Assembly: GCA_037447655.1 (NCBI GenBank)
Contig: JBBHKE010001064.1
Location: 62,001-126,000 of the forward strand
DNA length: 64,000 bases
Source of the DNA: Zygnema cylindricum
Taxonomy: Eukaryota; Streptophyta; Zygnematophyceae; Zygnematales; Zygnemataceae
Direction of reading: 5' to 3'
Shown here: in pieces, positions 1-11,276 of the stretch
How positions within the stretch are numbered: the stretch's first letter is position 1
Layout of the letters: every line of letters begins with the position of its first letter
Program-made: the position numbers and the translations under genes
The notes under the pieces: model-generated
Databases searched by the model: none
Told to the model about the DNA's origin: nothing
Seen by the model: only the letters and a program-made list of their open reading frames with translations

Positions 1-28
1 CAGAAAAACCATGGCAGCAGACATTCAC

Positions 29-3000
29 CTGCATTTGACGACGAACCACATCCAGAGGATAAGTCATCGTTTGTCCAACAAGACCCGAAATAGCACCAAA
101 AGCCAGCTTCAGAGGAATCGACTGTTGTTGTTCTGGTGATACTTGAGCCTTTAACGTTTCATATAGATAGAACTTTAATCCCGCATACGGCAAAATACCC
201 CACAGAGTTGGACCTGAAATGTACATCAAAAACAGTCAATATAATAATTCATGGCTACAAGGCCACACTGATCATAGAACAGATAGTTACAGTTGATTAC
301 AAAACTCGCCAGTCAGATTTCACGTCAAATAGAACAAGCATCTGTTGAGATGTTGTGTTTTTTGGAAGGACCGAAAATGGCTTCGGCGGATCTTGCAGCT
401 ACTGTGCTTGCAGGAGCCATGAGCAGATGAATGCAAAACTCAAGTGAAGAAAAACAAAAAAGCCAGAGATTACGTATATCTCCTTGTGAAGGAAGAGACA
501 GGAGATCCAATTCTACCTCAGTTCTGGCCATTTGTCTCACAATTTAAAGAACCAATGAAGTCTAGTATTTTTCTAGCTGCGCATCAGTGAAAAAGGTACA
601 CACCGACTCCTCTGTAGAGTCCCCGAACTCCACCCTGTTGAAAAATGCCAAAGAAAGCTTCGCCAATCCCACGGTACACAGGAATTGTTCCTCCCACACC
701 TACCGCTGCCCCTCCAGGTGTTACACTTGTAACCTGGAATAACACAAACAGTCGTCTTATTACAAAAATCACTTGCATTATATTCAGATGCCATCTGTCA
801 CATTCATTATTTATACCCATACATCGACCATTCAAATAATCATATCGAGGGTTCACAAGGGAGATGCCTTCATTCCCTATCCGGCACTCATAGTTACATT
901 TAACCGCATCCTACAAAAACAAGCTGATGCAGCCTTACCTGATAAGCAAGGCGTGTGCGAATAAGGTCCAGTGGATATGTGCTGACGACAGCAGTGGCTC
1001 CCGCAATTGAGCCCGCCATGAGATCCACAACAGGGCTGATCTCCACAGATGGATGATAGCATGCCACAATCCAGCGGCGGTACTGCTCATAGGCCATGAA
1101 GTGGAGGGCTGCATACGGCACCACTCGTGCAACACTCGCAGTGTTTCCCCTGAACCCACACGAGGCTGCATGTTCTCATTGATCGGGGTCCCTGAGCAGC
1201 TCGCAAGATAAAGCAAAGTTTGCCGAGGGAGAAAAGCTGCAGAATAGGGCACAGGATCGCCCCATTAAGAGGAGAGCCCAAAGTCAAACAATGTGTTTTG
1301 ACAGTCTCCAGCAGAGCAGGTCTCCAAATCTTTTGGCTTGACAATTCTTTGCAGATTTGAGACGAACACAGGCCCAGAGACTCTTTGCCCATGCATCTTC
1401 TGAATGCTACATGTATTTAAAGTTGTTTACCTTTCAAGTTCTATTGAACAGCAGACTGCAGCCAGGAAAAGAAGAACGTAAAAAAAACAGTACTTTGGTT
1501 GTAGGAGCAGTTAACAACGTGATTCACCCTTGAGCATGGCTGCAATTTCTTCAACTAAAGAAATAACAAGCTACGGCCTTTCTGAACATGCCCAAACCTT
1601 TGCATACCTGAATCAACAAAACCAAAAGAAAATCACGTTTGATTCCCCTAGCTTTGATAGCAAGCTATTAAACAACATCCCCACTTCACAAAAGCTTACT
1701 TTCGGCCGCATATCACATAAGGCTTTTTCTGTTCTTAAAAACAAAATCAGAATTTCCCAAGGGTTATGGTGGTGAAATAATGGCTGCTCACTTAAAGAAG
1801 CCCGGAATCCCCTCCTCACGAATAATAATTCCGAAAGACCGCCAAAGTCCGACAGTCTGAAAACTTCCACGTTTGGTCTGCAGTCCAAAGCATGTTATAC
1901 CTCGTCAGAGCATAGCTCTCCAGAAAAAAAAATCAATGGCCGTGTGAATGCGAGACAAACTGCACAATTGCAATTGCGATAGCAAACTCTGAATTTCAAG
2001 CCAAACAGGAAAGACTTGCTAACAATAGAGAGTCAGGGGCTTCAACAGCATCTACATGCTTCAATGAAGAGCAATGATGGGATCGAAATAAGATCGCAAG
2101 AATAAAGTTGCACAATTAACGTAGGCAACAAGACCCTATCAGAAATCCAAAATGAGTTCATTACACATTTTACTTTTGAGTTGTTACAGACTAGAATTGG
2201 AGATTTCCTTTCCAGGGAAACTTCTCCCTGCAATAAAAGTATCTCCATCTTCACAGTGAAAGCTTGAAAAGTAGACTCCGTAAAGGTCTCAAGAGTAAGC
2301 GCAAGACAAAAAAAAAATCACACACAGGGAAAGGACAACTAAAACAAAGGCAAGCAGGAATAATTGAAGGAGGAAAAATTTCTAAGACTCACAGCAAATT
2401 AAAAGACAGGAGAAAGGAATAATCCTCCAAAAGTATCCTATCACTAGATACTCCATTACACTTTCGAGTTAAAAATTACATTCCTAGGAGAACTTAGATG
2501 AAAACCAAGCACAAAAAATACTCCATTTCCATTGTAAAAAATTGAAGTGTGAACAATCTATCAGACTGGAGTCCACAACAGACATTAACATCCATAAGTT
2601 CCAACAATGGAATACAGATGATGAAGACGGCCGATTCGAAAAGCCAAAAAGAAAATTTTTAGAAAGAATCCGATCAATGATTGTTACAATCACACAGGGC
2701 ACAGTTCGCTTCCGGAAAGGTAAACATTGCAAATGTGGAAATAGAAGAGTCCACACCATTTTTCAACAAGGGTGAAAGGGTGTAACTGACACTTCATCCA
2801 TCCACGGTATAATTAGTACATATGGAACAAAACTAGTGTAATTGATTTCCGAGGTGTAGCGAAACAATTTCAAAGCTTCAACAGACCTCCTTTGCATGAG
2901 ATGAATAGTGACATGAGTCGCCAAGTTTTTGAGGCAAATCAGCTCTTTAAACGTCGATATCTACGAGGACAGAAATACAATTAATAGTTTTACAATACAA

Positions 3001-3360
3001 AGAACTCAAACAGATTTACGGAATGTAGGTTCACCTCTTTAAGAATTCCCGCACCTTTAATTTTCACTAGACATGTTGGAAAAATAAAAAGAAAAAGCGT
3101 AAGAAGCAAAAAACAAATGCAAAAAGTACAGCAAAAACCAACAAAAACCTGACCTGAAAGAGAATTTTGACTCTCTCTAAAGGAGCGACGGCGGTTTTGG
3201 CGATGCCACCAGCAACGCCACCAGCAAGAAGCTCCTTTGCAAATGTCGGCAGAAGAGTCTGAAGCTCCCATGGCCGCTCCTCCTCCGTGGGATCAATCCA
3301 TATCGGATCACCATCAATGGCGTTTTCAGGGGGCTCTACTGCTGTTGTCATGGCTGTCAA
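29..3360 (-). CDS. Mitochondrial CoA-carrier-like protein (SLC25A42 type), 3' end outside window
   Basis: This is a mitochondrial carrier family protein. Such proteins have three repeats of two membrane helices and sit in the inner mitochondrial membrane. Exons read on the minus strand are 3360-3154 (start Met at 3360, another at 3351), 1149-939, 733-604 and 213-29; the last exon(s) lie beyond the left edge. Exon 1 ends with the first carrier signature ([11 protein letters not shown]). The exon at 1149-939 carries the even helix ([17 protein letters not shown]) and the second signature ([13 protein letters not shown]). Exon 213-29 has [14 protein letters not shown] and the third signature ([11 protein letters not shown]). 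Exons 1149-939, 733-604 and 213-29 join in phase with GT-AG ends. One short exon between the first signature and KGN (expected within 1150-3150) was not found. The pattern of the signatures is that of the plant CoA carriers CoAc1/CoAc2 as I remember them. CoA as substrate is inference. Confidence 0.85.
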
Positions 3361-4730
3361 TCAAAAAACTAGAAAGAAGAGAAAAAGACGAGACAAACCT
3401 GCAGAAAATCTGTCACTTGGTGAAAAATCTGTCAACGTGGAGGTTGCGGGTTGAGGCTAGGGGAACAGTCGGAGCTTCGGACAGAACTCAGCAGTTGCCG
3501 CGTCGCCTTCTTCTCTTCTGCACGCAACTTCCTGGTTGCTGCATATCAAGCCATTCACCAGACATCGATATGTACTTTTTTTAGGGGTCTAGATAATCAA
3601 TTTCCCGATTCGATATAGAGTAACAGATAATTAGGTATACATTTGGTACACTGATTTATATTGGCGCATCGTACGATTTGTACAAATCTTAAATGCCATA
3701 AATCGTCCAATTAGTGGCAATTATCTTTGATATCGACAGGAGATATCGAGTGACAGATAATCAGTCCGTACATTTTGTACACACATTATTTTTTGTAGAT
3801 TTCGTACATCTAAAAAACCCTAATTCAGAAAATATCGTTCAAGTATTGGCAGTTAATATCGACATTTATCGGAAAAGGCCAGAAAGAATCGAGTTTTGAT
3901 TTTTATAATTTTATGCTATTACGATATAATTATCATTATACATCTTTTCTGATTTTGGCAGATTCGCAAATGCATTTATTTTTTGGTGTGGTGCTATTCT
4001 CCCCTTTGTTTTTTTGCTATTTTTCCCTCTTTGTACCCCATGTACCTAATCGTACATGTTTTTGTGTACCTAGAAGTACACAAAGCTAAAACTCCAAAAC
4101 CTAGCAATGCAAACTTGTCGGTCTTCATTCGCTGATTTAAGTTATGGGGCCTAAAAAGACAATTAATGGTCAAGATTCAAGTTACTTTTCGTCAGTACAG
4201 TAATGGACAATTTATTGCAAAACGTGACAGGTTGTTGATGCTTATCACGCTTAAGGATCAGACGTGGCATGCTTTAAGCACGCCGTTCCGTGCACAAATC
4301 CTGATTGGCTGGATAAATTGACATTGTCCAGACCGAATAAAAACTCATTATCTTGGTTTTGTCTTTTTGTCACCCACACCGTGAATCTGCGTACACAGTT
4401 GTAATTTGCTAAATTTGTACGAAATATTGTACGATTACGTACATATGGTACAACAAGACGAAAATAGCAAAATAAACAAGGCGAAGATAGCTCCAACTCC
4501 TTTTCATGCCATACGCCTACAACCTGTACGAAACAAATCGGAACCGTCGCCTACTTCCCTGTACTTTACTGTACTTACTATATTGTACTTTACCATACCA
4601 CAGTAACGCCATGCCACTTCGGTATAGTACAGAAAACACATTGGTACTGTACTGAAAGCTAATGAAACCCGGAGCTACAACTGCAGCGCCAGGAAGAGTT
4701 GAGAAGGATTAGTCCAGTTTGGTCGAATCC
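3361..4730. other. Intergenic region between divergent genes
   Basis: This is the shared upstream region of the CoA-carrier-like gene (minus) and the CCHC gene (plus). No coding exon is visible. The sequence is AT-rich with many GTAC/CGTAC words at 3650-3900 and 4020-4080. Two TACTGTAC motifs lie near the CCHC start and are listed separately. Short ATCGATAT-like stretches at 3590-3880 resemble the palindromic repeats seen elsewhere in the window. Confidence 0.5.
4567..4652 (+). promoter_or_regulatory. TACTGTAC motif pair upstream of the CCHC gene
   Basis: TACTGTAC occurs at 4567-4574 and 4645-4652, 80-160 bases before the ATG at 4731. The same 8-mer is clustered upstream of three other genes in the window (near 16.39, 49.62 and 50.47 kb). 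A core-promoter role is inferred from this repeated placement only. Confidence 0.4.
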
Positions 4731-7700
4731 ATGGCTGGTGAATCGCTCAAAAGGCGGAGAAAGTCAGGTGTCAAGACTCCTGTGGGGAAGAAGGAAGTAA
4801 CTGCTGACTCTGGAGGTGATGAAGATCTCACAGTTGAGATTTTGGAAAAAGCTCGCGTGAAGATTAAGGCTAAAAATAGTGACACTGCAGAAAAGAATGA
4901 TGGGATGACGCAAAAGGAGGAAGAAGAAAAACCATCGGAAAATTCAGACGCGGTGAAAAAAGAAAAGAAGAAGAAGAAGGTACAATCATTGTTGCTCTGT
5001 TTAAAACCGTTCACAAATTCTTTTTAAATGTTAATGCATAGGAGGCAACTTTTTGCATGTACATGTGTTTAATTTTGGAGCTTTTATAGGTTGAATTTGG
5101 TCGTGTATTTTGCTGATTCCGAGTCAGTCTGCTTATGGGTAGTGTCATGTCATATCGTATTTTTTAATGTGCGAAAAGGTATAAAAACCCTATATGTGAC
5201 GACCCATACAAAACAGGTATTATAAGCAGAAAACCCGTGCAACACGCAAATTATATGGGGTCACCATATATAGTGTTTCCACCCGTTGTCACTCTTTTGA
5301 ACTGTGTGTCATCTGCGTTGTATTGTTCCGGGATTGAAATAAAGTTCACTCTTTTTCGCCGCGGATGCTGTCCGGCTTGTTAAAGGTAAAAGTTATAAGT
5401 TTTACGAAGCTATGTTGAGGAGATTTTGATGCAAAGGTCTTAGACAGTGGGCCCTACCAGATATTATTTACTGATTAAAATAGCAGTAATGGCTGTGGGT
5501 GCACCGTGTGAAATCTATCAAAGCTGGTTTAGGCAGTTGCATTGGGTTCGAAGCTCTGGCTTTCATTTTGGACGATTTTCTTTCTTGAAGGAAAGCATGT
5601 AAGTTCTCATTGTGAGATGGAGGACGCTTTGCTACTTGAAGTACTGAATATATGGCTAAGTTGCTGAATCTTCCAAGTTCATAAACTGCTGTCACTTGGT
5701 TGGGCACATGTATAGCAACAGCTTCCTGTTCGTTGGTCAATACCTGAAGGTCTCTTTGGCTTCCATTAAGAAAGACCTTCTTGCGTAGCCTGCGTCTGTA
5801 TGCAGTAGTTTGGGTTATATGTTGTTGCTCATTTGCTCATTTTCCTGCCTATCCACAAATATTTGTCAATCATTTTTGAAGCAAACGAAATTAGTTGTTT
5901 TTTCTCAGCTTTTGGTAACTGGTGGTGAAGCTTCAAAGGTTTGCAACAGATTGACTTTTATGGTTGAATATTCTGTGCACAAACATGAAACATTTTTATG
6001 TTTACACTTCCTGTTGAGGTCTCACGAAGTTGCATGTCTTTTTGAGGTTTCACTTCAACTAGTTGAACGAGGAAAGTTGTCCTGTGGCTATTGGTTATGA
6101 TTTAGTAGACTCTCAGTTTGTTTTCGGCTCACATGGATATCAAGCCTAGTTAATTTTGTGAAATGTTTTCCTCCCTGCCTGCTTTTCAGAAAAAGAAAAC
6201 TGCAAGTGAGCCGGCCCAGGAAAATGGATTGGTGGCTGGCACTGGTGAGAAATCTGTAGAGTTCATCAGCATGGCATCTCCACCATTAAAAAATGGAATG
6301 GAGAACAACCTTGAAATGAACAGGCTTTTGGTGAGATTCTACCGTTTCTTGATGTTGACTCTATAGCTTACTCTTCTTCACCAGACTGCTATGTTAATCA
6401 GTAAATAAAGGGTATCTGTTATGCTTTTTTTTTTACTGCAGTTGGAAGTTACGCTTTTCTTCTTCCTTTTTACGGTTTCGGTTTTGGACAATACATGGCC
6501 ATCAAAATCTGATTTATTCTGCCAAAGCACATCAGAATAACCTATTGAATCGCTTTTAACTTTTCTACCCAAGAGATTAATTATAATACTTACTGATTGG
6601 CATTTGGGAACAATGTTGCCAACTTTGAAAATGGCTAACAAAACGTCTCAATATTCCCTGAAATACCCCCCTTTTTTTTTGTCGGGTTTTCAAATTGATG
6701 TGCCTTTATGACTACCTGCCTGTAATATTTAAAAGTTCAATCAAACTGGCATACTTCTTTTTGATGTGCAAACAAAAACATGTCCGTAATTTCTAAAGAA
6801 GGTAAATAGTAAGAGTCGACAACAATCAGGGACAATGATGTCCATGTACATATATTGGTCCTGAATGCGGATATTTTTGGTGCGTACGGATTAGTGCAAA
6901 ATGTACTAAAAGCACTCTACCCGGAGCTTGTTGACATATGACTGTCCACTTATGTTTATGAATTGTGTGCCTCAATTTTGCCGGTAGTCAAATTGTCCTT
7001 TTCGCCCTTCAGCAGTCGTTTGTGTTTTGGAAGTCGAAATATGTAAATTTGTCTCTTGGTTGTAGTGTATGGTTTTTTTCTTTTATGTACTTTTTTCTTT
7101 CTTTATCGAAACAATAAATTTGATATGTAAATCGGGTCGGTAATTGGTTATCAGATCAGCAACCCCATTGCTGAAAATGGAAAAAACATATGAAGGTCTA
7201 AAAATATAAGCATGAGATTTTTTGTGCTACCTAGGTCTCGAGAACATCTGTCGCTATAAGTTCTGAAAGGTCAGAAAGTTTGGAAAGTTCTGAAATTCAG
7301 TTCTTTTTTTTGAATGTTAAGTTTGTTGGTATTGCAGAGGCAACCAAGGTATTTCAGTTTTGCTGAAGACAAATGCTATCGCTGTGGAGAACCAGGCCAT
7401 CATTCTCAAGATTGCACCGAAGCTGCCTCTTCTCGACCTTGCTTTGTGTGCAGTCAGCTTGGTCACGATGGATTCAATTGTCCACAGGTGCGAGAGTGGT
7501 GTGCGTTGGTGATATTTTCCAGTCCTCAACTTCTGTTGTTTACTGACAGTATCAGAGCTGGCCGACTTAATCTCCTCCTACGTTGTAAAGGATATTGCAA
7601 CAATATTGGTGGCTCAGTTTTCAGGGCCTCTGGCTGACATAATTGCCATAATGGGGATCTATTCGACGAGTAATCTTGAAGGTTGGGAGATTGTTGGGCT

Positions 7701-10700
7701 TGACTGCAATTTTTGTGCATGAACAGAAGGATCACTGTAAGATTTGCAGCAAAGTCGGACACGTGTCTCGCGATTGCCCCAATCGAGACTCTTTGGGCGA
7801 AGAGGGCACTGCAAGAAAGGAAAATATTTGCATGCGATGTGGTCGATCTGGTCATGAAGCAACTAAGTGTAACCGAGACTACGACCAGGAAGACCTTAAG
7901 GCAAGTTTCAGCTCGGCTCCTTATGCTATTTTTGGGGCACACGTGGGCCCATCGTAACTTGTAAAGTTGACGAGTATGTTTCAGGAACCTCAAATACGAC
8001 ATACCTTTGGGCAACATGTGCACTCAGATCCTCCTTAAGGTACTAAACTTAGTCGATTGCATATGGGGTTTACAGCTTATTAGGTTTTAACAGCATCCCA
8101 TTGAGAGCACTAGGGCTCCTCTAACCTGGGGAGCCAGAGGGGGCGGCATGCAGCTTGTGGAGTGCTTTATTTGTCGGAAAAGAGGTCACCTCTCATGCGC
8201 CAATATATCATTGGAGGCACCCGAAGAAGTAACGTGTTATAGTTGTGGCAATGTGGGACACACAGGAGAGGTGAGGCAAAGAACAAAATTGGTGACTGTA
8301 CTGTGACTTGGAAAAGTTTGAAGGGGTGACATAGTTAGAAATTGATTGGCTGGACGGGCAAAGGAAGAATGTTTGAAGTATTTGCTTGAAACGTGCTCTA
8401 GGGTTTTTAATTGGAGTTTCACAATGGCATTGTCCAGCATCTGTCTTTTTTTCTTTTTCTTAGTTGCTGACCATTTTTATAAAATGCACAATGTACTGCG
8501 ATAATGATAAATCGCAAAATTTTCGATGTGCATGTTTCGGGTGTGGTCATCAATGTGCAACTCTCCAGTGTTGCTTGGCTTGGTTTGAAGATAAATCGAA
8601 CCGAGTTGAGCTAAGCATGTTTTGGTAATTTGATTTGAGTAGAACTTATCGGTTTTGAGCTGTTTTGTTTTAGTTCTGGCAATTTCATTAACCGTTCGGT
8701 TTTGTCCAACGACGCCAAATATGATTCAAAATGATGTACGGAAGTATGGAATATGAGAGTACAAAGTACGGAACCAATAGGGTGTTTGCATAGCACTGGG
8801 CTCACTTTGGCCGAAACGACGTTAACCTATTTTTTAGCAGTTCGGCTCCTATTTATTTTTCAGAGATTATAGTCAGGTTGGCTCTGCTCGGCCATTTTAT
8901 ATTTGTTTCGATCAGTTTCATCAATCCAAACCTGGTTAAAATCGATTTTTAGGTGTATGTAAGCCAAAAGGCAAAACTAGAGGAGTACGATGTTTAATTG
9001 TCCAGCTGTACAACAAAACTGCGAAAATCAGTTACAATGTGTGCAGAATTTAACCAATGGGGCAACCAGGTCTTTTTCAATGGTTTTCTGGTTTTTACAT
9101 GGTTCAGTTTGTCTACATCAAGACAGTTCAACGGTTTATTTGTCGGATTTTTGTTTAAGCGGTTCCAAACATAACGTATTATTTGCTTTGGCTGCAGGGC
9201 TGTGCTCGTCCCCGTCGAGCGGTGAAGGAAGGAGAGCAAATCAATTTACAGACTTGTTACATTTGCGGGGAGGGTGGCCATTTTGCACGAGGCTGCAGTA
9301 AGGCAAATGAACGGTCACAAATGCAGGTGCTTAAAACTTGGGTGGTTCTTACTATCGTCCATTTGTAAACAACTTCTGGTGTTGCAACTAGCAGTAAGGA
9401 TGCCTGTCTTAAAGGAGCAAAGTTGTCACGAAAGGTTGTTACATGTCAATATCTTCTTAATTGTGAGGTGGATGAAGGAAAATGTAGGAGGTCTGTATCG
9501 TGGTGTGATGTACACAGTCTGAAGAAAGTTTGCAGATGGGGGCAATCACACGGGTTGGGGGGGGTAGGGGACAAGGTCACGATCATCCTCACAAGCAACG
9601 GAAGAGAAACCCTCGCAAAGGTGCTTCAGCTGCGGGAAAGAAGGCCACATTGCATTCGCCTGTCGGAGGAAGGAAACAGGTCAGCAACAGGTGGGTTTGT
9701 TTCAATTGAACTCCACCAGTATTTGTTTTTTTCAAACAGAAAATAATCGATATTATGTGGATGTTTGGACGTGTTAGATGCCAACCATCTGGAATACTGT
9801 GGAAATTGTGGCTTTACATGAGCTTTTCAGGTACTGAGGGAACCTTTTGCGTATTGATGGGAGGGTCTGGTTTGTTGGGGATGGTTTCAGTTTACTTTTA
9901 ACAGCCTGCATGGTTCATGTGTACCTAAATATGCTTCACTGATTTCTGGCATGTTTTCAGTTTTTTCCATTTCCTGAATTGTTAAGTTTTGTATGGCAAG
10001 TCTTCACACGGTGATATGATGAATTCATGTTACCTGGTTAAAAACCAACGATGGGAAGATATCTGTGAGCAAATAATTTTGTGAATATTTGTAGCTATTA
10101 CTAGTGGATCATTATTTGGAATTGCACAGTCTTTGCAATCTAGCCATCAATGTGTCATGTTCCAATTTTCTTTTCTGTTTGGTTATTTCCAAAATTTATG
10201 CACAGATGAACTATGATGCCCTCGTGGTTGCTCTTATTTGATATTGTTGCCTTTTTTTGAACCCTGGTTGAAATGTTGTTCCTTATTCCTCTTTATTTTA
10301 CGGATGTCTTTTTGTGACCATTGCTAGCTCTATATATTACTAACTTTACCAATTATTTTGTTTGCCAGAACGGCCAAGCATATCCCTCAAAATCGACCTC
10401 GGAAGCAGAGCCGATAAAAGAAAACTATGGCTCGAAATCTGTCCCGGGGGCAACCAAGGGAAATGAAACATACGACCCTTTTGTCCCCAGTTCCACACGG
10501 TCCTCTGTGTCTGATGCTCAAGCACACGGACGACCATATGTTAGCACTAGAACTGATCTCCAACGCACTTACCCAGTGTATCCAATTCAAATTCCTCAAA
10601 CTTCACATGTAGGGATGCTTGGCAGGTATACGCAACAAACTACTGCTATTGCCGTTAGGCAAACTCCATTTGTCTTTGGCACGTTTCATCAAGCACATGC

Positions 10701-10911
10701 TCGCCCTCTTCCTGTTGCTCCTCCTGTTCCTCTTCCAGTTCCTCTTCCTTTTCATTTGCAACTGAGGTCTCCACCATTGAGTTACCATCAACGGGAGAGT
10801 TCCATGAATCACAGCCAAGACCAGATTCTGCGTACGTCTAGTTACAACCAGTGGCAACAGCAGTCTCAACTGCGTAATCGCTGGCCTTACGTAGCTGGAA
10901 GAAATAAGTGA
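4731..10911 (+). CDS. CCHC-type zinc-knuckle protein (seven or eight knuckles)
   Basis: This is a nucleic-acid-binding protein of the CNBP/plant zinc-knuckle kind. Exons are 4731-4979, 6190-6330, 7338-7487, 7727-7900, 8094-8270, 9198-9326, 9536-9679 (or 9690) and 10369-10911; all junctions are phase 0. The N-terminus is lysine-rich (KRRRKSG, then a run of lysines). Knuckles in order are CYRCGEPGHHSQDC and CFVCSQLGHDGFNC (exon 3), CKICSKVGHVSRDC and CMRCGRSGHEATKC (exon 4), a shorter CFICRKRGHLSC and CYSCGNVGHTGE|GC (exons 5/6), CYICGEGGHFARGC (exon 6) and CFSCGKEGHIAFAC (exon 7, a frame problem described under findings). The last exon is a proline-, glutamine- and serine-rich tail with no fold I recognise. 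ATG 4731 is the first in-frame ATG of the exon. Intron 4 uses a GC donor (AAG|GCAAGT). RNA binding is the usual role of the family; this protein's target is unknown. Confidence 0.85.
7901..8093 (+). other. GC-AG intron of the CCHC gene
   Basis: The donor reads AAG|GCAAGT and the acceptor TTTTAACAG. Both flanking exons are in phase 0. An alternative internal exon (7985-8039) would bring an in-frame TAA, so it was not used. Confidence 0.55.
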
Positions 10912-11276
10912 AGTAATTTGAGATGAAAAATGAATGGAGAGGAATATTTTTTCCATGGATCAGTATACGACCGTAATACTATTATTTTCAAAGACCCTGT
11001 CGTCTTGACAGTTACTATGGTATCTTCTTAACATCCATGATTGAGATGGGAAATTTTCATGTTGGAATTGAGTAGAAAATGAGATTTATCAAATGGAGAA
11101 AAAAAAATCGCCATTGACTCATTTCATGTGATTACAATCATATACAATTGCACTGACATTTGTCGCATGTCAGCTTTGAGTTTCACATGCTACTAATAAT
11201 ACCAAGTTGTTAAGGTGACAATTGAATGGCGAAAAATAACTTGTCATTGCTTGGTTTTCAATCTAATTACAATTAT
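10912..11276. other. Convergent intergenic space
   Basis: This 365-base stretch lies between the stop codons of the CCHC gene (plus) and TFIIF-beta (minus). It is AT-rich and must hold both 3' UTRs and polyadenylation signals. No exon or repeat is apparent. Confidence 0.5.

Noticed and set aside
5160-5390. Possible solo LTR in CCHC intron 1 (TATAAAAACC box, later GAAATAAAG)
   Set aside because: No clear TG...CA ends, target duplication or second copy in the window, so it is only suggestive.
7985-8039. Candidate extra exon of the CCHC gene with AG acceptor and GT donor
   Set aside because: It puts a TAA in frame, while joining 7900 to 8094 keeps the frame and gives a normal protein.
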